Positions 1 through 6,794 of a stretch of 64,000 bases of DNA are shown here, one piece after another. Each line of letters opens with the position of its first letter. Position 1 is the stretch's first letter. The position numbers were made by a program, and so were the translations under genes. This DNA is from Pedobacter sp. MR2016-24 (GTDB taxonomy: Bacteria; Bacteroidota; Bacteroidia; Sphingobacteriales; Sphingobacteriaceae), in assembly GCF_026239655.1 (NCBI RefSeq), contig NZ_JAPIVO010000001.1:1-64000 (forward strand), in the 5' to 3' direction. The notes below the pieces were generated by a model, which saw only the letters and a list, made by a program, of their open reading frames with translations, was not told where the DNA came from and did no database searches.

Positions 1-322
1 GCCCAGGTCAATTCGGTTGAAAAACCTGCGGACTGGTCTATTCAACTACATCCGCAAAGGACCAATTGGATCTCTGATTGATGGATAGTGGCAAAGAGAT
101 TGACTAATCCTCTCTCTTCTACTTTGTTTTAAATGAGAATTAGCCAAAGTTTAAGGGTGGGGCGTTAATGATTCTTGAATAGGGCTTGACGAATGTTTAG
201 AAGAAGCTTGTATAGATAAAGAACGGACATATCAATGGGCATTACAGATTCGATATCGGTGGTGGTCTGCTTATGGTTTAGATAGGAGCCTGCTCAAGTG
301 GAGTTCGGGTATAGTATATGAA

Positions 323-420
323 GGAAGCACCGTCGAAGAAGTATGGAAGCACGAAAAAAGCAGGTTTTTCTGGGAAAACGTGCTTTTACCGTGCTTCCAC
401 CTTGCTTCCAACCTGCTTGC
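323..420. repeat. 11-bp-periodic inverted repeat array A
   Basis: Consecutive 11-mers start at 323 (GGAAGCACCGT), 334 (CGAAGAAGTAT), 345 (GGAAGCACGAA) and 356 (AAAAGCAGGTT). After a 10-bp centre the complementary type follows at 377 (AACGTGCTTTT), 388 (ACCGTGCTTCC), 399 (ACCTTGCTTCC) and 410 (AACCTGCTTGC). The unit at 323 matches the reverse complement of the unit at 388 at 10 of 11 positions, and the unit at 356 matches that of 377 at 10 of 11. The array is therefore both tandem and inverted. An 11-bp period is not a multiple of 3, so it is not a protein repeat; it is close to one helical turn. Confidence 0.75.
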
Positions 421-572
421 ATATCGACCAAAAGATGGACTATTGTCGATCTGAATCCGACTTATCTCAGAGACAGATATGATCCGTATATATGGAAACC
501 TCAGAACTCCACCGTTTTTAAAGAAAATCTAAGATCAATACAGTCACTAATACGATAGGTGGCCAGATTCAA

Positions 573-790
573 GGTAACATGTTAATTATTGCTATAGGGT
601 TGATTGCATATTCAGGAGAGGTTGACATAGGGGGCATTATAGGTTTGGAATAGCAAAAGGCTATATCAACCCTATACCAACCCTATAGCAATACTCATGT
701 TAACACCTTGTGTCCGATACTTGTCCTATACTGTGTCTTATACTAGATTTACTTTACACATCCTTTGCTGTATGTCGGTTGTCTTATACT
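573..790. repeat. 11-bp-periodic inverted repeat array B
   Basis: Left-arm 11-mers start at 591 (GCTATAGGGTT), 602, 613 (CAGGAGAGGTT), 624 (GACATAGGGGG) and 635 (CATTATAGGTT). Right-arm units start at 668 (AACCCTATACC) and 679 (AACCCTATAGC), with related units TGTCCGATACT at 711, TGTCCTATACT at 722 and TGTCTTATACT at 734 and again at 780. The unit at 591 is the exact reverse complement of that at 679. A longer inverted repeat joins 587-602 with 678-693 (16 bp perfect), flanked by AACATG at 576-581 and CATGTT at 696-701. Architecture and period are the same as array A but the core word differs. Confidence 0.7.
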
Positions 791-936
791 GGGGGCAATC
801 AGGATTCAAGAATAGTCACACCTAACAGCAAGAAACCAACTCCCACAAATTTTCCATCAACCAATAAATTCAACATACACTATATATACTTAATAAATAC
901 ATTAAAATAAATTTGGAATAACCTGATTAGTTAGTC

Positions 937-944
937 TACCTTTG
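937..944 (+). promoter_or_regulatory. candidate promoter (-7 TACCTTTG)
   Basis: Exact match to the Bacteroidota -7 consensus TAnnTTTG, with TTG at 913-915 placed 21 bp upstream as a -33 element. Transcription would begin near 949 and read the 14-codon ORF at 988 and then rtcB-prfH with a leader of about 325 nt. No better promoter was seen between here and rtcB. Confidence 0.5.
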
Positions 945-987
945 TACCAATTCCTTATTACACAACCTTTTTAAAAATACAGGAATC

Positions 988-1032
988 ATGACTGAACAGT
1001 TCTACATATCGCCCCTATCGCTCATTGCCTAA
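988..1032 (+). CDS. possible 14-residue leader peptide
   Basis: ATG at 988 is preceded by AGGA (981-984) and follows the TACCTTTG promoter by about 40 bp. It encodes MTEQFYISPLSLIA and then TAA. It is far too short for family assignment. Its position, between the only good promoter and the rtcB-prfH pair, fits a regulatory leader ORF or the surviving start of a decayed gene. Only the placement supports it; it may be chance. Confidence 0.25.
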   Translation: MTEQFYISPLSLIA

Positions 1033-1216
1033 TTAAGGCTGACGCATATTCCTATCATAACATTCCATGGAATAAATACTGATCAAATAATGATCGGCTA
1101 AAATTCGTCTGCTTTTATATTCAGGTAATCAGAAGATCTTTTGGGCAATCCTTTAAAAGGGCTGTTTGAATTTCTCTGTTCATCTACAGAAAATAATTCA
1201 ATTTCATATAATTTAT

Positions 1217-1253
1217 ACCGGTAGCAGCATGACCAAAGCTGTCATGTTCCCGG
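1217..1253 (+). promoter_or_regulatory. hairpin in rtcB 5' leader
   Basis: CATGAC (1228-1233) pairs with GTCATG (1241-1246) around a 7-nt loop, with CCGG at 1218-1221 and 1250-1253 able to extend the stem. It ends about 20 nt before the rtcB ATG. It lacks a T-run, so a translational or RNA-processing role is more likely than termination. Confidence 0.35.
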
Positions 1254-1274
1254 CAACAAGCAGTTATCAAAACA

Positions 1275-2675
1275 ATGCACAATTTAAAAACAAAAGAGCT
1301 TAGTAAAATAGGCTATACAAATGATAAAGCAAGGAGTTTGGTGATTAACATTATCTCGAGGCACTTTAAATATCATTCCAAATCTGATATACTTAACCTA
1401 CTTATACAAATTAAAGATAAACCGGAGTCCTTTCTTCAACATGAACATTTGGAGAAAATAGCAGCTACATTTATCGAAAAAGAAGTCAACTGCAATTTTC
1501 AATCCTTCTCTCTTCTTCAGGATACAGCATTATTGAAGATTTATGGAGGAAAAGACATCGATTCAGGAGCAAAAAAACAAATGGAACTGGCAATGTCCTT
1601 GCCTATAGTTACTCAAGGAGCACTGATGCCCGATGCTCATACTGGATATGGTTTACCCATTGGTGGGGTATTGGCGACTAACAATGCAGTCATCCCTTAT
1701 GCGGTTGGCGTAGATATAGGCTGCCGTATGTCGCTCTCCATTATAGATGAAAGTGAAAGTTTCTTCAAGCGCTATAGCCATCAAATAAAAGTTGCGCTGA
1801 AAGATTATACCCATTTTGGGATGGAAGGATCTTTGGAACACCAGCCTTATCATGAAATACTGGACAGTCCGGTATTTCAGGAAACAGAATTTTTGAAACG
1901 TTTACAGGGAAAAGCAGCAAGACAATTAGGAACTTCTGGTAGTGGAAACCATTTTGTAGAATTCGGAGAGATCGAATTATTTGACAATAATGCACTCCAT
2001 CTTCCTGCAAAAAAGTATATGGCTCTTCTGTCTCATTCGGGGAGTCGCGGTGTAGGAGCAAATATAGCTAACCACTACACAAAAATAGCAGTGGATAAAT
2101 GCAGGCTGCCGAAAGAGGTTCGAAAACTTGCCTGGTTAGATTTAAGTACAGAAGAAGGCCAGGAATATTGGTTAAGTATGAACCTTGCAGGTGAGTATGC
2201 AAAGGCCTGTCACGATACCATACATCAGACTTTATTAAGCAAATTAGGCTTGCAAGCATTGGCTAACGTTGAAAACCACCATAATTTTGCGTGGAAAGAG
2301 ACAATGGCAGATGGAAAAGATGTGATCATACATCGAAAAGGGGCAACACCTGCACATAAAGGACAGATGGGAATTATCCCGGGAAGTATGACTACACCAG
2401 CTTATCTGGTTAAGGGGAAAGGGATAGAAAATGCCTTATTTTCTGCCGCTCATGGCGCAGGACGTGCAATGAGCCGAATGAAAGCAAAACAGCAAATGAC
2501 AGCATCTGCGCTAAAAAAATTATTGAGCAGCGCAGGTGTTACTTTGATCGGAGGAAGTGTAGAAGAAAACCCACTCGCCTACAAAGACATTGAAAAAGTA
2601 ATGTCCTCACAAAAAGAACTCGTAGAGGTACAAGGTAAATTTTTACCAAAAATTGTTAGAATGAACAAAGATTAA
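1275..2675 (+). CDS. rtcB: RtcB-family RNA ligase
   Basis: GTP- and Mn-dependent RNA ligase that joins 2',3'-cyclic-phosphate or 3'-phosphate ends to 5'-OH ends. The metal-site motif VGVDIGC ends with Cys150, SHSGSRGVG and NVENHHNFAW supply metal-binding histidines, and HGAGR at about 393-397 holds the histidine that is guanylylated in the family. The protein has 466 residues, somewhat longer than E. coli RtcB (408); the extra length is an N-terminal stretch of roughly 70 residues before the conserved core. Its stop codon overlaps the prfH start by one base (TAATG), so the two are translationally coupled. Pairing with prfH points to the RtcB2 type, which repairs cleaved ribosomal or transfer RNA, rather than a solitary tRNA ligase. 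Confidence 0.93.
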   Translation: MHNLKTKELSKIGYTNDKARSLVINIISRHFKYHSKSDILNLLIQIKDKPESFLQHEHLEKIAATFIEKEVNCNFQSFSLLQDTALLKIYGGKDIDSGAKKQMELAMSLPIVTQGALMPDAHTGYGLPIGGVLATNNAVIPYAVGVDIGCRMSLSIIDESESFFKRYSHQIKVALKDYTHFGMEGSLEHQPYHEILDSPVFQETEFLKRLQGKAARQLGTSGSGNHFVEFGEIELFDNNALHLPAKKYMALLSHSGSRGVGANIANHYTKIAVDKCRLPKEVRKLAWLDLSTEEGQEYWLSMNLAGEYAKACHDTIHQTLLSKLGLQALANVENHHNFAWKETMADGKDVIIHRKGATPAHKGQMGIIPGSMTTPAYLVKGKGIENALFSAAHGAGRAMSRMKAKQQMTASALKKLLSSAGVTLIGGSVEENPLAYKDIEKVMSSQKELVEVQGKFLPKIVRMNKD

Positions 2676-3286
2676 TGGAACATATAACTATACAGATCAC
2701 ATCAGGTCACGGACCTGCAGAATGCTGCAAAGTAGTGGCCAGAGTACAGGAAATGATACTTAAACAGGCCAAAAAATTAAAAATACAGATAGAAGTCTTG
2801 GAAAATATCAGTGGAGAGCTTAATGGAACACTTCTTTCCGCTACTTTATCTGCCAGGGGAGAAAACCTTTCTTTCATTAAAGAATGGGAAGGATCTGTAC
2901 TTTGGGTCTCGCAGAGTCCTTACCGCAAGTTTCATAAGCGTAAAAATTGGTTTGTTTCTGTAGCAGTGATGCATGAAACAGAAGGACCACAATGGAATCC
3001 CAAAGAAATCTTTTTTGAAACATTGCGGGCTTCAGGGCCAGGGGGACAAAATGTAAATAAAGTAGAAACTGCAGTAAGAGGGATACACAAACCTTCAGGT
3101 TTACAAGTTTTGGTAATGGACACCCGTTCCCAATTACAGAATAAAAAGCTATGCATAGAAAGACTGGAAGCCAAAATTATGAGCTGGCAGACAGATCATC
3201 GTATTGCACAACAGAAAGATCAATGGATCAATCATTCTTTATTAGAAAGAGGAAACCCTGTTAAAGTGATCACGGAAAAATTGTAA
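2675..3286 (+). CDS. prfH: peptide chain release factor homologue PrfH
   Basis: A 203-residue class I release-factor homologue. It has the GGQ peptidyl-hydrolysis motif at 123-125 inside GPGGQNVNKVETAVR, followed by the basic C-terminal segment, but it is much shorter than RF1 or RF2 and lacks their codon-reading domain. This is the PrfH architecture. PrfH is known to be co-encoded with RtcB2; from memory, published work shows it frees nascent chains from ribosomes cut in the decoding centre so that RtcB2 can reseal the 16S rRNA. The start codon shares one base with the rtcB stop. A terminator hairpin follows directly. Confidence 0.92.
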   Translation: MEHITIQITSGHGPAECCKVVARVQEMILKQAKKLKIQIEVLENISGELNGTLLSATLSARGENLSFIKEWEGSVLWVSQSPYRKFHKRKNWFVSVAVMHETEGPQWNPKEIFFETLRASGPGGQNVNKVETAVRGIHKPSGLQVLVMDTRSQLQNKKLCIERLEAKIMSWQTDHRIAQQKDQWINHSLLERGNPVKVITEKL

Positions 3287-3302
3287 TGATATACCAAAAC
3301 GA

Positions 3303-3326
3303 GAGAGGCGCCGTCTGGCGCCTCTC
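3303..3326. terminator. bidirectional terminator, prfH / tex
   Basis: GAGAGGCGCC (3303-3312) pairs perfectly with GGCGCCTCTC (3317-3326) around GTCT. It lies between two convergent stop codons, so it can serve both genes; the T-run on the minus side (CGTTTTGG) is short. Confidence 0.85.
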
Positions 3327-3334
3327 TTATGATA

Positions 3335-5644
3335 TTACTTAAATTTATTCTTCAATGCAGCAAGCTTCATCTGTAAATCCCCTTCCGGTTCCGCCTTAGG
3401 TTTAGCTGGCTGAGGTTTATTTTTAGCTACCTGTGGCCTATTGTTAACAGGTTTTGACTGATCAGGTTTTCTAAATTCCTTTCTCTCTGGCCTCCCCTCC
3501 GACTTCTTAGCCGGAGCATGCTCACTCTTCATTGATAAAGAAATCCTCTTACGGGCTACATCAATTTCTTTGACGGTCACCTCAACTCTCTGACTTACTT
3601 TAACGATATCATTAGGGTTCGCAACAAATTTATCTGCCATCTGACTGGTATGCACTAATCCATCCTGATGTACACCTATATCTACAAAAGCACCAAAATT
3701 GGTGATATTAGTCACTATACCATTCAGCTTCATACCCACCTTAAGATCAGCGATTTCATTTACACCATCTGTAAAACTGAAAGCTTCGAACTGCTCTCTT
3801 GGATCTCTTCCTGGCTTAGCCAGCTCATTCATGATATCGTTAAGTGTAGGGAGGCCGACATTTGCACTCACATACTGCTGTAGTTTAATATTCTTTTGCA
3901 GTTTGATATCCTTCAATAGTTCATCTACAGAATGCCCCAGGTCTTTAGCCATCTGATTAACCAACGCATATCGCTCCGGATGTACACCACTCGCATCTAA
4001 AATATGCGCAGCATCCCTGATTCTTAAGAAACCTGCCGCCTGTTCATATGCCTTGTCGCCCAAACGGGGAACTTTTTTCAAGCTCTCCCTGTTTTTAAAA
4101 GCGCCATGCTCATTTCTATAAGTAACAATGTTTTGCGCTAACTGAGGTCCAAGACCAGAAACATAGGCAAGAACCTGTTTTGATGCAGTATTTAATTCAA
4201 CACCAACAGCGTTTACGCAACTCATCACCGTATCATCGAGCGACTGCTGTAGTTTTGTCTGGTCTACATCATGCTGATACTGCCCCACACCAATAGATTT
4301 AGGATCTATTTTAACAAGTTCAGCCAGAGGATCCATTAGTCTGCGCCCTATGGATACTGCACCTCGAACAGTGATATCCTGTGTAGGAAATTCTTCACGC
4401 GCAACTTCAGAAGCAGAATAAATAGATGCTCCATTTTCATTCACCATTACAATCAGTATATGGGCTAAATTCAGGCTCCTTACAAATACTTCTGTTTCCC
4501 TTCCGGCAGTACCATTTCCGATTGCTACGGCCTCAATTTCATGTTTAACACATAATTTCTGAATGGTATCAGCAGCATTTTTAACATTGCCCTGACCGGT
4601 ATGCGGATAAATCGCTGTGTTTTCTAATAATTTACCCTGCCTGTCCAGACAAACAACTTTACATCCGGTACGAAAGCCAGGATCTATTGCCAGTACATTC
4701 TTCTGCCCCATTGGTGCAGCAAGCAATAACTGCCTGGCATTCTCAGCGAATACGCGAATCGCTTCCTCATCAGCCTTCTGTTTCGATAATAAGCGCAGCT
4801 CTGTTTCCATTGCCGGACCTAATAGTCTTTTATAACTATCATCTAAGGCCAGTTCAACTTGCTTCGATGCAGCGCTTGTACCCTGTATAAAATGTTTTCC
4901 CAGAATCTGAATAGCACCTTCTTCTTCCGGTACCGCCTCTAATTTAAGGATAGATTCATTTTCACCACGTCTCATGGCCAATATCCGATGAGATGGGGCC
5001 GACTTTACTGCCTCTTCCCATTCAAAATAATCCTTATATTTTATTCCTTCTTCTTCTTTTCCTTTAACTACAGTAGATTTGATGACTGCTTTTTGCTGAT
5101 AATACTTACGCATATCACTCCTTACCTCGAGATTCTCACTAATCATTTCTGCAATGATATCTCTCGCACCTGCCAATGCATCCTCTAAAGTCATTACACC
5201 GAGTTCTGTATTCAAATATTTTTCTGCTTCAGCTTCAGGGTTTAATTTCCCTTGTGCGAAAATCAATAGAGCCAGAGGCTCCAGTCCTTTTCTTCTGGCT
5301 TCAGATGCACGCGTTTTACGTTTTGGCTTGTAGGGAAGATAAATATCTTCCAATGCGGTGATATTTACTGCAGCATTCAGCTGTTCTTCCAGTTCAGGAG
5401 TTAATTTCCCCAATGAGGTCAGCGCCTTGAATATCGCATCACGGCGCTTATCCAATTCCCGTAACTGCTGAAACCTGTCACGCACCGCAGCAACCTGCAC
5501 TTCATCGAGACTTCCTGTTGCCTCTTTACGGTAACGCGAAATAAAAGGTATCGTTGCGCCCTCATCTAATAATTCAATAGTTGCAATAACCTGCTTTTCA
5601 GCTACAGCTAGTTCTACAGCAATAATTTTTGAGTGATTACTCAT
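3335..5644 (-). CDS. tex: Tex-type RNA-binding transcription accessory protein
   Basis: A 769-residue Tex homologue. An N-terminal helical domain starts near residue 5 (AVAEKQVIATIELLDEGATI is typical), then a YqgF/RNase H-like domain (LAIDPGFRTGCKVVCLD, about 320-430), helix-hairpin-helix repeats (VLAYVSGLGPQLAQNIV, about 490-560) and an S1 RNA-binding domain (about 632-703). The last 65 residues are a Lys/Pro-rich tail common in Bacteroidota versions. Tex binds nucleic acid and associates with RNA polymerase; its exact role is unsettled. It is a single-gene unit between two terminators. Confidence 0.93.
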   Translation of the reverse strand: MSNHSKIIAVELAVAEKQVIATIELLDEGATIPFISRYRKEATGSLDEVQVAAVRDRFQQLRELDKRRDAIFKALTSLGKLTPELEEQLNAAVNITALEDIYLPYKPKRKTRASEARRKGLEPLALLIFAQGKLNPEAEAEKYLNTELGVMTLEDALAGARDIIAEMISENLEVRSDMRKYYQQKAVIKSTVVKGKEEEGIKYKDYFEWEEAVKSAPSHRILAMRRGENESILKLEAVPEEEGAIQILGKHFIQGTSAASKQVELALDDSYKRLLGPAMETELRLLSKQKADEEAIRVFAENARQLLLAAPMGQKNVLAIDPGFRTGCKVVCLDRQGKLLENTAIYPHTGQGNVKNAADTIQKLCVKHEIEAVAIGNGTAGRETEVFVRSLNLAHILIVMVNENGASIYSASEVAREEFPTQDITVRGAVSIGRRLMDPLAELVKIDPKSIGVGQYQHDVDQTKLQQSLDDTVMSCVNAVGVELNTASKQVLAYVSGLGPQLAQNIVTYRNEHGAFKNRESLKKVPRLGDKAYEQAAGFLRIRDAAHILDASGVHPERYALVNQMAKDLGHSVDELLKDIKLQKNIKLQQYVSANVGLPTLNDIMNELAKPGRDPREQFEAFSFTDGVNEIADLKVGMKLNGIVTNITNFGAFVDIGVHQDGLVHTSQMADKFVANPNDIVKVSQRVEVTVKEIDVARKRISLSMKSEHAPAKKSEGRPERKEFRKPDQSKPVNNRPQVAKNKPQPAKPKAEPEGDLQMKLAALKNKFK

Positions 5645-5676
5645 GTAATTTGATGTTTAATGGATATAAAACAAAA

Positions 5677-5706
5677 AAATCCCGCGGGGCTGAGCCAACG
5701 GGATTT
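5677..5706 (-). terminator. terminator downstream of pdhB
   Basis: AAATCCCG (5677-5684) pairs with CGGGATTT (5699-5706). On the minus strand the stem is followed by a T-run, the complement of the A-run at 5671-5679, so it ends pdhB transcription just before tex. Confidence 0.8.
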
Positions 5707-5728
5707 ATATTATTTTTTATGAGATAGC

Positions 5729-6715
5729 TTATTTTGCTACGTACATTACTTCTTTCACCGCTTTGATAACGCGTTCTGCGTTTGGTAAGCTGGCGGCGAT
5801 CAAGGTTGGTGCATATGGTAGAGGCACATCAGCACAAGTGATACGCAATACCGGAGCATCTAAATGATCAAATGCATTTCTCTGTACATTGAAAGCAATT
5901 TCTGAAGAGATAGAAGCCAATGGCCATGCCTCTTCAACAATTACCAAACGGTTAGTTTTCTTAACCGATTCAATGATAGTAGCATAATCAATAGGACGTA
6001 CCGTACGTAAATCGATCACTTCTACATTTATTCCTTCTTTTGTCAATTCTTCTACTGCCGGATTAACAACGCGTGTAAGCATTTTTCCAAAAGTAACAAT
6101 AGTCACATCCGTACCTTCTTTAACTACCTTAGCTTTTCCGATTGGAATGTAATATTCATCTTCAGGAACTTCACCTTTATCACCATACATTACCTCAGAT
6201 TCCATGAAAATAACCGGATCCGGATCAAGGATAGCTTGTTTTAATAATCCTTTGGCTTCGTAAGGCGTTGAAGGAATCACAACTTTTAAACCCGGGCAGT
6301 TTGCATACCAGTTCTCAAAATTCTGAGAGTGTTGTGCACCTAACTGTCCTGCGTTACCTGTTGGTCCGCGAAATACGATCGGCATAGGGAACTGGCCACC
6401 GCTCATAGATAACATCTTAGCAGCACCGTTTATAATTTGATCAATTGCAACCAGAGAGAAGTTAAATGTCATAAACTCTATGATTGGAACTAATCCATTC
6501 ATTGCAGCGCCGATACCAATTCCGGTAAAACCAAGCTCAGCAATTGGCGTATCAATGATACGTTTGTCGCCAAACTCATCAAGCATACCCTGACTTACTT
6601 TATACGCACCATTGTACTGCGCAACTTCTTCGCCCATTAAGAAAACGTTTTCGTTCTTACGCATCTCTTCGCTCAAAGCTTCACGCAAAGCTTCTCTAAA
6701 TTGAATCTCTCTCAT
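5729..6715 (-). CDS. pdhB: pyruvate dehydrogenase E1 component, beta subunit
   Basis: A 328-residue transketolase-like E1 beta subunit. It carries the family N-terminus (REALSEEMRKNENVFLMGEEV), the thiamine diphosphate-pyrimidine region (DTPIAELGFTGIGIGAA), the central FRGPTGNAGQLGAQHSQ segment and the C-terminal regulatory/lid domain. With E1 alpha, E2 and E3 it converts pyruvate to acetyl-CoA. No alpha subunit or E2 gene adjoins it; the E1 alpha gene must lie elsewhere. It has its own promoter and terminator. The E1 beta of branched-chain 2-oxoacid dehydrogenase is the alternative, but the motifs favour pyruvate. Confidence 0.9.
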   Translation of the reverse strand: MREIQFREALREALSEEMRKNENVFLMGEEVAQYNGAYKVSQGMLDEFGDKRIIDTPIAELGFTGIGIGAAMNGLVPIIEFMTFNFSLVAIDQIINGAAKMLSMSGGQFPMPIVFRGPTGNAGQLGAQHSQNFENWYANCPGLKVVIPSTPYEAKGLLKQAILDPDPVIFMESEVMYGDKGEVPEDEYYIPIGKAKVVKEGTDVTIVTFGKMLTRVVNPAVEELTKEGINVEVIDLRTVRPIDYATIIESVKKTNRLVIVEEAWPLASISSEIAFNVQRNAFDHLDAPVLRITCADVPLPYAPTLIAASLPNAERVIKAVKEVMYVAK

Positions 6716-6740
6716 TGTATATTCAAATGTTAACTGCCGG

Positions 6741-6748
6741 CAAATATA
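6741..6748 (-). promoter_or_regulatory. pdhB promoter (-7 TATATTTG)
   Basis: Exact TAnnTTTG on the minus strand, giving a leader of roughly 20 nt before the pdhB ATG at 6715. No clear -33 TTG was found. Confidence 0.55.
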
Positions 6749-6794
6749 ACTATTGTAACTTAATTATAAAGTAGTGTTTTGATTACATTAATTC

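Larger units (their letters stand above)
1..1274. other. long gene-poor region at left edge
   Basis: No recognisable gene lies here. The first bases could be the tail of a gene entering from the left: one plus frame runs to a TGA at 79-81 and another to a TAG at 86-88, and neither tail is recognised. Stops are frequent in all frames from 90 to 340. Two ORFs of 71 and 66 codons (343-558, 710-910) overlap the repeat blocks and look like chance. What can be seen are two 11-bp-periodic inverted arrays (323-420 and 591-790), an exact TAnnTTTG element (937-944), a 14-codon ORF (988-1032) and a hairpin just before rtcB. The mix suggests decayed or regulatory DNA rather than ordinary spacer. Confidence 0.6.

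Noticed and set aside
1..88. A named gene entering from the left edge
   Set aside because: Two frames stay open to the first stop but neither tail is recognisable, so no gene is claimed.
343..558. 71-codon ORF in the left region
   Set aside because: It starts inside repeat array A; no hydrophobic or family features and no start signal.
710..910. 66-codon ORF in the left region
   Set aside because: Overlaps repeat array B and ends in AT-rich DNA; no supporting signals.
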